From Lactococcus lactis (GTDB lineage Bacteria > Bacillota > Bacilli > Lactobacillales > Streptococcaceae): a stretch of 64,000 nt of DNA. Shown one piece after another: positions 48,295 through 60,660 of the stretch. The stretch covers positions 558,001 through 622,000 of the forward strand of contig NZ_CP118969.1 of NCBI RefSeq assembly GCF_029023865.1, written 5' to 3'. How positions within the stretch are numbered: position 1 is the first letter of the stretch; the number at the start of each line of letters is the position of its first letter. The notes under the pieces are model-generated. The model had not been told where the DNA came from and made no database searches. It saw only the letters and a list, made by a program, of their open reading frames with translations. The translations under genes and the position numbers were made by a program.

Positions 48295-49652
48295 AAAATC
48301 AAACTTGGCTTGTTGCAAAAAATATTTACCGAAGTCGTGTCAAAGGAGTGGGCTTTTGGGCACTTGTCCTTTCACCATTTTTGCTAGGAGCGATTTATTT
48401 AATTATCGGTTTAGTCATCAGTAGCGGGGCTAATCAAAGTCCAAAAATGGTTGTAGTCGATAATCCTGCTCTAACTCAGATTCTTTCTAAAAATGACACT
48501 TTAAAAGCAGATATTCGTAACGAGTCTTCTTTAGATGACGCTAAAAAAGACCTTTCTTCCGGAAAAATTGATGGATTTTTAACCGAAGATAATGGAGCTT
48601 ATACCATTGTCACTGATAATAAATCAAGTGTCAAATTTGACCAATCAAGTTTTCAAACTGCACTGACTCAAGTTAATATTTCAAAAACAGCACAACGTCT
48701 CAATCTGTCAGCCGCCGATGTTCAAGAACTTCTTAGTCCAGCTAAGTTTACAATGAAAACACAAACAAGTTCTGGACAAAAGTCAACAGGTGATGGACAG
48801 ACTGGCGCGAATATTGCAATTGGCTCCATTGCCTCGATTTTAATTTTCACATTGATGATGATGTATGTGGGAATCATCGGACAGGAAATTGGTAATGAAA
48901 AATCTAGTCGAATTATGGAGACGTTACTCGCGGCCACTAGCTCAAACGTACAGTATTATGGGAAAATTATTGGTGTAATTCTACTATTAGCGACTCAGCT
49001 TGGAATTTATGTGCTTGGTTTTGGAATTGCTTATCCTTTTATCAAAAATTTAGATCAGATTAAAGCAATTGGTACCATGCTTTCAGGGATTACTTTCGGT
49101 TTCGGAATTTATTTGGTAGCCATGTCTTTAATTGGGATTTTAGGTTATTTAATTCTCGCGTCAATTGTGGCATCTCTGGTTAATGAACAAGCTCAGGTGC
49201 AACAAGCTACTCAGCCAATTGCTTTTTTAGCGATGATTGGTTATATTGGGGGAATTGCTGGCTCGACTGTTCCGGGGAATATTGTTTTGAAAGTTCTTGG
49301 TTTTATTCCATTTATCAGTCCAACATTGATGACTAGCCGACTGGCTATTCAATATTCAACAACGACAGAAGCCTGGATTGCTCTTGGATTACAACTTTTA
49401 GCAACACTTGCCATAGCAAAAGCGGGTGAGAAAATTTATGCGCGAAATGTTCTTTCTTACAGTGATGAAAAAATTATGAGTCAACTTTTTAAAGGACTGA
49501 CAGGTCGAAATTCGAAGAAAAAAACAACTGACAAACTGGTCAGTGAAAATGGTGAAAAGAAAAATCCATGGCGGAGAAATTCTCCACTGCGTCTGGCTCT
49601 TGTCATCATTATCATTCTAATAATTTTGGCTTATCGATTCATCTTTAAATAA
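48291..49652 (+). CDS. ABC exporter permease (NatB/YhaP type)
   Basis: A 453-residue ABC-2 permease. One TM helix near residues 20-45, an outer domain of about 120 residues, then five TM helices (from about 175) and one final helix at the C-terminus. IGQEIGNEKSSRIMETLLA before the second group of helices is the family signature. Works with the preceding ATPase. The C-terminus has a basic segment before the last TM. Motif copies lie in the gene at 48694 and 49496. Confidence 0.87.
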   Translation: MKNQTWLVAKNIYRSRVKGVGFWALVLSPFLLGAIYLIIGLVISSGANQSPKMVVVDNPALTQILSKNDTLKADIRNESSLDDAKKDLSSGKIDGFLTEDNGAYTIVTDNKSSVKFDQSSFQTALTQVNISKTAQRLNLSAADVQELLSPAKFTMKTQTSSGQKSTGDGQTGANIAIGSIASILIFTLMMMYVGIIGQEIGNEKSSRIMETLLAATSSNVQYYGKIIGVILLLATQLGIYVLGFGIAYPFIKNLDQIKAIGTMLSGITFGFGIYLVAMSLIGILGYLILASIVASLVNEQAQVQQATQPIAFLAMIGYIGGIAGSTVPGNIVLKVLGFIPFISPTLMTSRLAIQYSTTTEAWIALGLQLLATLAIAKAGEKIYARNVLSYSDEKIMSQLFKGLTGRNSKKKTTDKLVSENGEKKNPWRRNSPLRLALVIIIILIILAYRFIFK

Positions 49653-49670
49653 AAAATATTTTATAATTCA

Positions 49671-49699
49671 ACTCTTGGAAACTTTCCAAGAGTTTTTTC
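49671..49699 (+). terminator. Terminator of the ABC exporter
   Basis: ACTCTTGGAAA / TTTCCAAGAGT perfect stem with very short loop and six Ts. The T run is also part of the comEA upstream element. Confidence 0.88.
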
Positions 49700-49704
49700 G
49701 TATA
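49697..49704 (+). promoter_or_regulatory. Candidate ComX-type competence promoter (cin-box-like)
   Basis: TTCGTATA resembles the streptococcal cin-box TACGAATA at six of eight positions and is preceded by a T run, as late competence promoters are. ATG of comEA follows eight bases later with no ribosome site. Confidence 0.4.
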
Positions 49705-49711
49705 TAAAAGT

Positions 49712-50359
49712 ATGGATAAGATTTTAGAAAAAGTAAAAGAATATTGGAAAATGATTGTTTTAGTTGTTTGTGGGCTCATTGCTGGTGGGATTTTTTACGT
49801 TTTAACCAACGGTCAAAAGCCAACTACAAATCTGTCAGTAGAAAATTTAAGTTCTGTCAGCAGGCAAAGCTCTGTCAGTAAATTTAGTGAACCTAATGAA
49901 AAATCTGTCAGTAAAATTATGGTTGATTTAAAAGGTGCGGTAACAAAGCCTAATGTCTATCAAATTTCGTCAGATGAACGTCTAGTTGATATAATTAAGG
50001 AAGCTGGTGGTTTTACTGACCAAGCTGACCAGAAATCAATTAATCTGTCAGCAAAATTAAAAGATGAAGAAGTAATTTATGTCCCAAAAATTGGTGAAAA
50101 TTCAAGCACAGAAAATACTGATAGCTCTGCTAATTCGGTCACTAGTCAAGTCTCAACAACCACTGAAAAAATAAATATCAATCAAGCAGATTTGACTGAA
50201 CTACAAAAATTAACAGGTGTTGGTCAGAAAAAAGCTCAAGACATCATCGATTTTCGGACGAAAAATGGTGATTTCAAATCACTTGAAGACTTGGGAAAAG
50301 TTTCTGGTTTTGGAGATAAAACACTAGAAAAATTGAAAGATGAGTTGTGTTTTGAATAA
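49712..50359 (+). CDS. comEA: Competence protein ComEA (DNA receptor)
   Basis: A 215-residue membrane-anchored DNA-binding protein. Order: short cytoplasmic start, TM helix (about 12-33), Ser-rich linker (about 38-70), SLBB-like domain (about 70-118), a second Ser/Thr linker, and a helix-hairpin-helix pair at the C-terminus (INQADLTELQKLTGVGQKKA, about 150-169, then FGDKTLEKLKDEL). It receives DNA for ComEC during transformation. The linker is encoded largely by repeated TCTGTCAGT copies (49831, 49853, 49871, 49904; a fifth at 50044). It overlaps comEC by 20 bases. Confidence 0.9.
   Translation: MDKILEKVKEYWKMIVLVVCGLIAGGIFYVLTNGQKPTTNLSVENLSSVSRQSSVSKFSEPNEKSVSKIMVDLKGAVTKPNVYQISSDERLVDIIKEAGGFTDQADQKSINLSAKLKDEEVIYVPKIGENSSTENTDSSANSVTSQVSTTTEKININQADLTELQKLTGVGQKKAQDIIDFRTKNGDFKSLEDLGKVSGFGDKTLEKLKDELCFE
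49831..49912 (+). repeat. Four direct motif copies inside comEA
   Basis: TCTGTCAGT/C at 49831, 49853, 49871 and 49904, all in the same orientation and reading frame, encoding Leu/Ser-Ser-Val-Ser type tracts. A fifth copy lies at 50044-50052 in the SLBB region. Confidence 0.85.
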
Positions 50360-52550
50360 AATTCCTTTGATATTTTTAGCTTATCTTTCTGTTATCTTGT
50401 ATTTTTTAATCTTCAATTTTAATTTACTTTGTCTCATTTTGTTCATTTTTTCAAGTTTACTTGCCTCATATAGAAAATATTATTTAGTCATCCCATTTTT
50501 ATTAGTTATGGGAAGTTTTTTCTTAGTAGTAAAAATGGATACGATTAAGAATAGTGAAAATCAGCCAACCACTCTTTCCAAAATTACAATGATCCCCGAC
50601 ACTATCCAAGTTAATGGTGATTTACTAAGTTTTCAAGGAAAAGAAAGAGACCAAAATTATCAAGTTTACGAGACTCTAAAAAGTAAAAAAGAACAAAAAT
50701 TTTATCAAAATCTAAGTCAAAATTGTCAGCTGAGTTTCACAGGAAACCTTCAAATTCCAGAAAAACAAAGAAATTTTAATGGATTCGATAATCAAAAGTA
50801 TTTAGCGAGCCAGGATATTTATCGGCAAATTACGATTGATAAAATTAATAAAATAGTTTTAAACGACACTTTTGACCTCCGTGTTTTAAGACGAAAAGCA
50901 ATTGTCTGGTCACAAACTCATTTTCCAAAGCCAATGAATGATTATATGACTGGCTTACTTTTTGGCTTTTTAAGTAAAGATTTTAATCAAATAGGAGACA
51001 TTTACAGTTCATTAGGAATTATTCATCTTTTTGCCTTATTGGGAATGCAAGTTAATTTTTTCATTGATTGGTTTCGTAGAATTATTCTTCGACTAGGAAT
51101 AACGAGAGAAAAATTAAATATTTGGCAAATTCCCTTTTCAATTTTTTATGCATTTATGACAGGATTTTCGGTTTCAGTATTACGAGCTTTATTTCAAAAA
51201 AATATTCGTCTAAATCCTTTAGATAACCTAGCAGTGACAACCTTTCTTCTGATGATTGTCAGTCCTAAATTTTTACTGACAACAGGAGGACAACTAACTT
51301 TATTTTATGCTTTTGTCATTTCAATGATTAATCATAAATTTTCAGAACTAAAAGGAATAAGAAAATTACTGACAGAATCATCAGTGATTTCTTTGAGTGT
51401 TTTACCTTTACTCATTTTGGATTTTCATATCTTTCAGCCTTTTTCAATTTTACTGACGATTGGCTTTGGCTTTTTATTTGATGTAATCTTATTGCCTTTA
51501 CTATTAGGAACTTTTCTCTTGTCTCTAATTGGCTATAATTTTAATATAAATCATATTTTTCAAATTCTAGAATGGCTAATTCATGAGGTTGATTTACCCT
51601 TACATTATCCTTTGGTTTTAGGGAATCCCCGGCCAATTGAATTATTAATCTTATTTTTCCTAATCGGTTTGTTAATTGATAATCTCTTTAAGAAAAGAAG
51701 ACAAATAATTTTTGCTGGCCTAATTGTTTGTAGTTTTTTTATTTGTAAAAATCCAATTTACCCCAGTATCACAGCAGTTGATATTGGTCAAGGAGATAGT
51801 ATTTTTTTGCAAGATAAATTTAATAAAGAAACAATTTTGATTGATACAGGCGGACGATTAGCCCTTCCGCAAGAAAGTTGGCAAAAACCTCAAAGTCAAA
51901 CAAATGCCGAAAAAACACTCATTCCATATCTTGAATCTGTTGGAGTAAGTCAAATCGACCAGCTCATTTTGACGCATACGGACGCTGACCATGTTGGAGA
52001 TTTTTTGAATTTAGCTGATAAAATAAAAATAAAAGAAATTTGGGTTAGCCCCGGTGAACTGACAAATAATCATTTTGTAGAAAAATTGAAGAAAGCAAAT
52101 ATTGCGATTCACATCAGTAAAGTTGGAGATAAAATTCCAATCTTTGATAGTGCTTTACAAGTTTTATCAAATGGTTATACAGGAAAAGGGGATAATAATG
52201 ATTCTATCGTGACTTATGGAAATTTTTATCATACAAAATTTCTATTTACAGGGGATTTAGAACAAGAAGGAGAAAAAGAACTGCTCAAGAATTATCCTAA
52301 ATTGAAAGTTGATGTCTTAAAAGTAGGTCATCATGGCAGTAAAACAAGTTCAAACTCTGACTTTATTAAAGAAATTAATCCCAAACTTGCCCTCATTTCG
52401 GTTGGAGAGAAAAATCGATATGGACATCCCAATCAAGAAACTTTAGAAACATTAAAAAAAAACCAAATCAGAATACTGAGAACCGATCAAAAGGGAGCGC
52501 TTAAACTAATGCAAATCAATCAACAGTGGCGAATCCGAACAGTTAGATAA
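50340..52550 (+). CDS. comEC: Competence protein ComEC (DNA uptake channel)
   Basis: A 736-residue polytopic membrane protein. Layout: N-terminal TM helices and DUF4131-like outer domain, the ComEC channel domain (about 190-460, with LLFGFLSKDF and HLFALLGMQVNFFIDWF), and a C-terminal metallo-beta-lactamase-like domain (ILTHTDADHVGDF near 540 and HHGSKTSS near 660) presumed to degrade the non-transported strand. ATG 50340 overlaps the comEA 3' end. Full length and free of stops, so the DNA-uptake machine seems intact at this locus. One exact motif copy at 51368. Confidence 0.92.
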   Translation: MSCVLNKIPLIFLAYLSVILYFLIFNFNLLCLILFIFSSLLASYRKYYLVIPFLLVMGSFFLVVKMDTIKNSENQPTTLSKITMIPDTIQVNGDLLSFQGKERDQNYQVYETLKSKKEQKFYQNLSQNCQLSFTGNLQIPEKQRNFNGFDNQKYLASQDIYRQITIDKINKIVLNDTFDLRVLRRKAIVWSQTHFPKPMNDYMTGLLFGFLSKDFNQIGDIYSSLGIIHLFALLGMQVNFFIDWFRRIILRLGITREKLNIWQIPFSIFYAFMTGFSVSVLRALFQKNIRLNPLDNLAVTTFLLMIVSPKFLLTTGGQLTLFYAFVISMINHKFSELKGIRKLLTESSVISLSVLPLLILDFHIFQPFSILLTIGFGFLFDVILLPLLLGTFLLSLIGYNFNINHIFQILEWLIHEVDLPLHYPLVLGNPRPIELLILFFLIGLLIDNLFKKRRQIIFAGLIVCSFFICKNPIYPSITAVDIGQGDSIFLQDKFNKETILIDTGGRLALPQESWQKPQSQTNAEKTLIPYLESVGVSQIDQLILTHTDADHVGDFLNLADKIKIKEIWVSPGELTNNHFVEKLKKANIAIHISKVGDKIPIFDSALQVLSNGYTGKGDNNDSIVTYGNFYHTKFLFTGDLEQEGEKELLKNYPKLKVDVLKVGHHGSKTSSNSDFIKEINPKLALISVGEKNRYGHPNQETLETLKKNQIRILRTDQKGALKLMQINQQWRIRTVR

Positions 52551-52586
52551 ATGAAAGGAAAAAGTGAGCAAAAGACATCTATAAAA

Positions 52587-52595
52587 TGTTACAAT
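52587..52595 (+). promoter_or_regulatory. Candidate promoter of the estA leader
   Basis: TG-T-TACAAT, 36 bp after comEC. The mRNA leader before estA would be about 230 nt. Within it CACTTT / AAAGTG (about 52693-52712) can form a hairpin; I recognise no riboswitch class. Confidence 0.35.
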
Positions 52596-52834
52596 AAAGA
52601 AGACGTTGAAGGCCTGTAGAAACGTAAAAATACTACCATTATTTGATTTCTAATGTACCCCAAAAATAAAATGGAGTAATGACTTCACAGCGCACACTTT
52701 GAAAAAAAGTGAAAGAAGGTCAGAATAAAAGAGAAAGGAAATTTCAAAATTAAGGGATTGAAGAAAATCCACTTTTAATAGGTAGAGAGTTGTCAACAAA
52801 TGACAACAACATAAATTTATTAAGGAGATATTTT

Positions 52835-53611
52835 ATGGCAGTAATTAATATCGAATACTATTCAGAAGTTCTTGGGATGAATCGAAAAGTTAATGTTATT
52901 TATCCTGAATCAAGTAAAGTGGAAGATTTTACCCAAACAGATATTCCGGTGCTTTATCTTTTGCATGGAATGAGCGGAAACGAGAATTCTTGGATAATTC
53001 GTTCAGGAATTGAACGATTGATTCGGCATACTAATTTAGCAATTGTCATGCCCTCAACGGATCTTGGTTTTTATGTGAACACCACATATGGTATGAATTA
53101 TTTTGATGCGATTGCTCATGAACTTCCCAAAGTAATTAACAATTTTTTCCCAAATCTATCCACAAAAAGAGAAAAAAGCTTTATCGCTGGTTTATCAATG
53201 GGAGGATATGGAGCTTATCGTCTCGCATTAGGAACTGACCATTTTAGTTATGCGGCTAGTTTGTCTGGCGTTTTGACTTTTGATGGAATGGAAGAAAATT
53301 TCAAAGAAAATCCAGCTTACTGGGGAGGAATTTTTGGAAATTGGGAAACTTTTAAAGGGTCAGATAATGAAATTTTATCTTTGGCAGATAGAAAACAAGA
53401 AAACAAACCCAAACTTTATGCTTGGTGTGGGAAACAAGATTTTCTTTTTCCAGGAAATGAATACGCGACAGCCGAGTTGAAAAAACTAGGTTTCGATATT
53501 ACTTATGAAAGCTCAGATGGCGTTCATGAATGGTATTATTGGACCCAAAAAATCGAATCTGTATTAAAATGGCTCCCAATAAATTATAAACAAGAAGAAC
53601 GCTTGAGCTAA
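52835..53611 (+). CDS. estA: Esterase EstA (tributyrin esterase)
   Basis: A 258-residue alpha/beta hydrolase, the same length as the known lactococcal EstA, which hydrolyses short-chain esters and can form flavour esters. The nucleophile is Ser121 (GLSMGGYG), the acid lies near residues 203-206 (KQDFLF) and the histidine is His231 (DGVHEWYYW). The LLHGMSGN oxyanion segment is at about 48-55. No signal peptide, so it is cytosolic. AAGGAGA ribosome site seven bases before ATG. Upstream reading from 52790 is only an extension of the frame. Confidence 0.92.
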   Translation: MAVINIEYYSEVLGMNRKVNVIYPESSKVEDFTQTDIPVLYLLHGMSGNENSWIIRSGIERLIRHTNLAIVMPSTDLGFYVNTTYGMNYFDAIAHELPKVINNFFPNLSTKREKSFIAGLSMGGYGAYRLALGTDHFSYAASLSGVLTFDGMEENFKENPAYWGGIFGNWETFKGSDNEILSLADRKQENKPKLYAWCGKQDFLFPGNEYATAELKKLGFDITYESSDGVHEWYYWTQKIESVLKWLPINYKQEERLS

Positions 53612-53661
53612 TCTAAAAAATTTTCTCTGTTTATTCAGTACAAAATTTAAAAATTTTGTCT

Positions 53662-53676
53662 ATCAAACGCTTACAA
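53662..53676 (-). promoter_or_regulatory. Candidate cre (CcpA) site upstream of the atp operon
   Basis: On the minus strand 14 of 15 positions match WTGNAANCGNWNNCW (TGTAAGCGTTTGA core). It lies about 80 bp upstream of the atp start site and shortly after estA, so activation of atp is more likely than roadblock repression. Confidence 0.5.
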
Positions 53677-53720
53677 AGACAAAAATGAGAGAAATGATGA
53701 AATTCTCATGCTTGTCTTTG
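53674..53720. promoter_or_regulatory. Large dyad between estA and the atp promoter
   Basis: CAAAGACAA (53674-53682) with TTGTCTTTG (53712-53720), and inside it ATGAGA (53685-53690) with TCTCAT (53704-53709). It overlaps the end of the cre-like site on the left and the -35 box of atp on the right. No T run, so it is more likely an operator than an estA terminator. Confidence 0.55.
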
Positions 53721-53746
53721 ACAAAAACTACGAATAGTAGTAGAAT
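53718..53746 (+). promoter_or_regulatory. atp operon promoter
   Basis: TTGACA (53718-53723), 17 bp, TAGAAT (53741-53746). Confidence 0.75.
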
Positions 53747-53756
53747 TTCTTAGTAA

Positions 53757-54011
<255 letters not shown>

Positions 54012-54055
54012 AATTTTTCTCAACAAAATTTTAAAAACAGAAAGGAAGAACAGGT

Positions 54056-54769
54056 ATGGAATCAACATGGACCTTTAATATTGGGCCAATTCCATTTGAT
54101 GGAACAATCACAGTAATGACTTTTGTGACTGTCCTCATTGTGTTCGGTCTGGTATTCTGGGCGAGTCGCAATATGCAGCTCAAACCCAAAGGTAAACAAA
54201 ATGTTCTTGAGTGGGTTGTTGATTTTGTCAATGGAGTTTCCAAAGATAACGTCGGCCCTCATGAAGCACCACGCTTTGCGCTCATGAACTTTACCCTCTT
54301 TTCTTTCCTTCTTATTGCCAACTGCATTGGGCTAGTAACCAAAATTAGTACGCCAGGTGATGTTTCCCTTTGGAAATCACCAACTGCAAATCCAACAGTC
54401 GATTTGACTCTTGCACTACTTGTTGTTGTAATGTCAAATACACTGGGTGTACAAAAATTCGGTTTTAAAGGTTACCTCAAAGTTGCCTTCTGGAAAGATC
54501 CGAAAGGTCTTCTTCCAATGAATATTCTGGAAGAATTTACAAATGCACTTTCACTTGGTTTACGGCTTTATGGGAATATCTTCGCGGGTGAAATCATGCT
54601 TGGTCTTATCGCCGGTATGATTCAATCAACCATGTGGATGCTTCCAGTTGCGTGGATTCTTGAAGTTGCATGGATTGGCTTTTCACTTTTCATTTCAGCC
54701 CTCCAAGCTTATGTCTTTGTCCTTTTGACAAACTTGTACATTAGCCACAAAATTATAGCAGAACATTAA
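54056..54769 (+). CDS. atpB: F1Fo ATP synthase subunit a
   Basis: A 237-residue membrane subunit forming the proton half-channels. The essential arginine lies in LGLRLYGNIFAGE (about 174-186), followed by the conserved last helices with QAYVF. GGAAG ribosome site before ATG. The residue pattern and length are those of the streptococcal subunit. Confidence 0.95.
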   Translation: MESTWTFNIGPIPFDGTITVMTFVTVLIVFGLVFWASRNMQLKPKGKQNVLEWVVDFVNGVSKDNVGPHEAPRFALMNFTLFSFLLIANCIGLVTKISTPGDVSLWKSPTANPTVDLTLALLVVVMSNTLGVQKFGFKGYLKVAFWKDPKGLLPMNILEEFTNALSLGLRLYGNIFAGEIMLGLIAGMIQSTMWMLPVAWILEVAWIGFSLFISALQAYVFVLLTNLYISHKIIAEH

Positions 54770-54783
54770 GAAAGGAGTAGAAA

Positions 54784-55290
54784 TTGTCAACATTATTATT
54801 AGAAGCTGCTCCGAATACCGTTCTCGGTAACATCATCGTTGTATCTGGTGCATTTATTATCTTATTGGTATTGTTGCGCCTCTTTGCATGGAATGCAATT
54901 ACTAGTGTTTTTGCAAGTCGTGCGAAAAAAATATCTGATGATATCGATGCAGCAGAAGCGAACAACAAACAAGCTGCTGACTTGGTTAAACAACGTCAAG
55001 CAGAACTTGCACGTTCAAAAGAAGAAGCTGCTAACATCATTCAAGTTGCAAACGATACTGCCTCACAAAACCGTGCGAAAGTACTTGCAACAGCAAATGA
55101 AGAAGCAACTAGTTTGAAAAAACGTGCGCAAGAAGATATCGAGCAAGAACGCAAAGAAGCTCTTAACACAGTTAAAGTCGATGTTGCGGACATCTCAGTT
55201 CAAATTGCTGAAAAGCTTATTGGACAATCATTAGATGCTTCTGCACAACAGGAATTAATCGACTCTTATCTCGCTAAGTTAGGAGAATAA
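54784..55290 (+). CDS. atpF: F1Fo ATP synthase subunit b
   Basis: A 168-residue peripheral stalk subunit: one N-terminal TM helix (about 12-32), then a long charged helix for dimerisation. Start is TTG 54784, with AAAGGAG about seven bases upstream. The one-base gap to atpH suggests tight coupling. Confidence 0.93.
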   Translation: MSTLLLEAAPNTVLGNIIVVSGAFIILLVLLRLFAWNAITSVFASRAKKISDDIDAAEANNKQAADLVKQRQAELARSKEEAANIIQVANDTASQNRAKVLATANEEATSLKKRAQEDIEQERKEALNTVKVDVADISVQIAEKLIGQSLDASAQQELIDSYLAKLGE

Positions 55291-55291
55291 G

Positions 55292-55819
55292 ATGACAAAA
55301 GTAAATTCACAAAAATACAGTAAAGCTTTACTAGAAGTTGCCCAAGAAAAAGGACAACTTGAAGCAATTCTTTCTGAAGTTAGCGAAATGATTCAACTTT
55401 TCAAAGAAGATAACTTAGCTGCTTTTTTAAGTAGCGAAGTTTATTCATTCTCTGCAAAATCTGAATTGATTGATACTTTACTTCAAACTTCTTCAGAAGT
55501 AATGTCAAATTTCCTTAATACCGTTCGTTCAAATGGTCGTTTAGGAGATTTGGGTGAAATACTTGATGAAACTAAAAATGCAGCAGATGATATGTTTAAG
55601 ATTGCTGACGTTGAGGTGGTTTCAAGCATTGCTTTGACAAATGCTCAGATTGAAAAATTTACAGCTATGGCGAAAGCAAAATTTGACCTAAATGAAGTAA
55701 CAGTAATTAACACAGTCAATGAAAAAATTCTCGGTGGATTCATTGTGAATTCTCGTGGAAAAATTATTGACGCCTCACTAAAAACACAATTGGCTAAAAT
55801 CGCCGCTGAAATCCTCTAA
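55292..55819 (+). CDS. atpH: F1Fo ATP synthase subunit delta
   Basis: A 175-residue soluble subunit linking the stalk to F1. N-terminal helical domain ([16 protein letters not shown]) and C-terminal [26 protein letters not shown]-type region (GGFIV near 149), as in all delta subunits. Ribosome site TTAGGAG lies within the end of atpF. Confidence 0.93.
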   Translation: MTKVNSQKYSKALLEVAQEKGQLEAILSEVSEMIQLFKEDNLAAFLSSEVYSFSAKSELIDTLLQTSSEVMSNFLNTVRSNGRLGDLGEILDETKNAADDMFKIADVEVVSSIALTNAQIEKFTAMAKAKFDLNEVTVINTVNEKILGGFIVNSRGKIIDASLKTQLAKIAAEIL

Positions 55820-55827
55820 TCAGGATA

Positions 55828-55871
55828 GAAAAATTTTCTTTCTCTGCTCAAAACTCAGTGGAAAATTTTTC
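55828..55871 (+). other. Hairpin in the 186-bp atpH-atpA gap
   Basis: GAAAAATTTTC (55828-55838) and GAAAATTTTTC (55861-55871) are exactly complementary around 22 bases. No T run. The remaining gap up to atpA holds no gene. It may mark mRNA processing between Fo and F1 genes. Confidence 0.5.
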
Positions 55872-55981
55872 AAACTCATACTGTTAAACTTTTGAGAACA
55901 TATAAAGGTGATTTCAAATCTTACCTATCATGCTCAAACGGTATAACTGCAGTTTAAAGCTAAATAGCCTTGAACTAGTAA

Positions 55982-57508
<1,527 letters not shown>

Positions 57509-57523
57509 TAAGGAGGCTAACTA

Positions 57524-58393
57524 ATGGGAGCTTCACTTAATGAAATAAAAACTAAGATTGCCTCAACGAAGAAAACAAGTCAAATAACTGGAGCCATGCA
57601 AATGGTTTCCGCTGCGAAACTTCAAAAAGCTGAATCTCATGCCAAAGCATTTCAAATTTATGCTGAAAAAGTTCGTAAGATTACAACTGACTTGGTTTCC
57701 TCTGACAATGAGCCTGCAAAAAATCCGATGATGATAAAACGAGAAGTTAAAAAAACTGGCTATCTTGTAATTACTTCGGATCGTGGACTTGTCGGTGGCT
57801 ATAATTCAAATATTTTGAAATCTGTCATGAATACTATCCGTAAACGTCATGCTAATGAAAGTGAATATACTATTCTTGCACTTGGCGGTACTGGAGCAGA
57901 TTTCTTCAAAGCACGCAATGTTAAAGTTTCTTATGTCCTTCGTGGTCTTTCAGACCAACCAACTTTTGAAGAAGTTAGAGCGATTGTTACAGAAGCGGTA
58001 ACTGAATATCAAGCAGAAGAATTCGATGAACTCTATGTTTGCTATAATCATCATGTGAACTCATTGGTAAGTGATGCACGTATGGAAAAAATGTTGCCTA
58101 TTTCTTTTGAAGAATCAGGTCAACAAAAACCATCTCTTGAAACATTTGAATTAGAACCAGATCGTGAAACAATCTTAAACCAATTGTTGCCACAATACGC
58201 TGAAAGTATGATTTATGGTTCAATCGTTGATGCTAAGACAGCAGAACATGCTGCAGGTATGACAGCAATGCGTACTGCAACTGATAATGCTCACTCTGTT
58301 ATCAATGATTTGACTATTCAATACAACCGTGCTCGTCAAGCATCGATTACGCAAGAAATTACGGAAATCGTTGCAGGAGCCTCAGCGCTTTAA
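57524..58393 (+). CDS. atpG: F1Fo ATP synthase subunit gamma
   Basis: A 289-residue central rotor shaft. N-terminal coiled-coil ([21 protein letters not shown]) and C-terminal helix ([21 protein letters not shown] then [15 protein letters not shown]) are the two conserved ends. GGAGG ribosome site. Confidence 0.96.
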   Translation: MGASLNEIKTKIASTKKTSQITGAMQMVSAAKLQKAESHAKAFQIYAEKVRKITTDLVSSDNEPAKNPMMIKREVKKTGYLVITSDRGLVGGYNSNILKSVMNTIRKRHANESEYTILALGGTGADFFKARNVKVSYVLRGLSDQPTFEEVRAIVTEAVTEYQAEEFDELYVCYNHHVNSLVSDARMEKMLPISFEESGQQKPSLETFELEPDRETILNQLLPQYAESMIYGSIVDAKTAEHAAGMTAMRTATDNAHSVINDLTIQYNRARQASITQEITEIVAGASAL

Positions 58394-58396
58394 TTT

Positions 58397-58467
58397 ACTG
58401 ATAGGAATTCTGTCAGTGATGCCTTTGAATCTTAATTGTTTTTGTCAGTAAAATTTTTACTGACAAA
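58397..58467. repeat. Two motif hairpins in the atpG-atpD gap
   Basis: ACTGATAGG / TCTGTCAGT (58397-58417, imperfect) and a 13-bp perfect palindrome TTTGTCAGTAAAA / TTTTACTGACAAA (58441-58467). Transcription must continue into atpD, so they are likely RNA processing or stability elements. Confidence 0.65.
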
Positions 58468-58498
58468 CATAAAAATGAATAGAAATTCTGTTCTTTGA

Positions 58499-59935
<1,437 letters not shown>

Positions 59936-59986
59936 TTCGATTTCTGATGAATTGAGAAAGTGAAAATACTCTATTGACTAAAAAAA

Positions 59987-60012
59987 TTACTGACAAAAAA
60001 TTCTGTCAGTAA
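59987..60012. repeat. Motif hairpin in the atpD-atpC gap
   Basis: TTACTGACA (59987-59995) and TGTCAGTAA (60004-60012) are complementary. A third motif-type hairpin within the atp operon. Confidence 0.65.
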
Positions 60013-60119
60013 AAGTTGATTGAATTGTAAAATTTGAGTGACTGTTAGAGTTTTGTTTTTAGAAAAGTATTTTTTATCTTTGTAATTTAAATTTTCATAG
60101 AAAAAATTGGAGGAATCGA

Positions 60120-60545
60120 ATGTCTGAAAACGTCATGACACTTCAAGTAATTACCCCTGCTGGTATGATTTACGATCACCATGCAAATTACATTACTGCT
60201 CGAACTACGAATGGTGAAATTGGTATTTTGCCAAATATGATTTCAACGATTGCTGGACTTGAAATTGATGAACTTAAAGTTCGTCGTCCAGATGATGAAA
60301 CACATGTTGATTATATTGCAGTAAATGGTGGAATTATCGAAATAAAAGATAGTCTTGTAACAATTGTTGCAGACTCTGCAGAACGTAATCGTGATATTGA
60401 TGTATCACGTGCGGAACGTGCAAAAATTCGAGCTGAAAAAGCACTTGAAGTTGCTAAAGCTGAGAAGAAATCAGATGAAATAAATAGAGCGGAAGTAGCA
60501 CTCCACCGAGCGCTTAACCGGTTGAATGTTTCGTCTCATAGATAA
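60120..60545 (+). CDS. atpC: F1Fo ATP synthase subunit epsilon
   Basis: A 141-residue subunit: beta-sandwich N-terminal domain ([12 protein letters not shown]) and C-terminal helix pair rich in Ala and Arg ([20 protein letters not shown]), which can inhibit hydrolysis. GGAGGAA ribosome site. Last gene of the operon, followed by a terminator. Confidence 0.95.
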   Translation: MSENVMTLQVITPAGMIYDHHANYITARTTNGEIGILPNMISTIAGLEIDELKVRRPDDETHVDYIAVNGGIIEIKDSLVTIVADSAERNRDIDVSRAERAKIRAEKALEVAKAEKKSDEINRAEVALHRALNRLNVSSHR

Positions 60546-60574
60546 AAAGCACCTACGGGTGTTTTTTTATTTTA
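60543..60574 (+). terminator. atp operon terminator
   Basis: A-rich strand, AGCACC / GGGTGTT with three-base loop, seven Ts. Confidence 0.75.
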
Positions 60575-60660
60575 AGGGAATAAGATTGCAAAATAAAGAC
60601 AAACATATTAAAATTGATGGAGTTCTTTAAATAAAATACTGCAAATTAGAGAGGGGCAAC

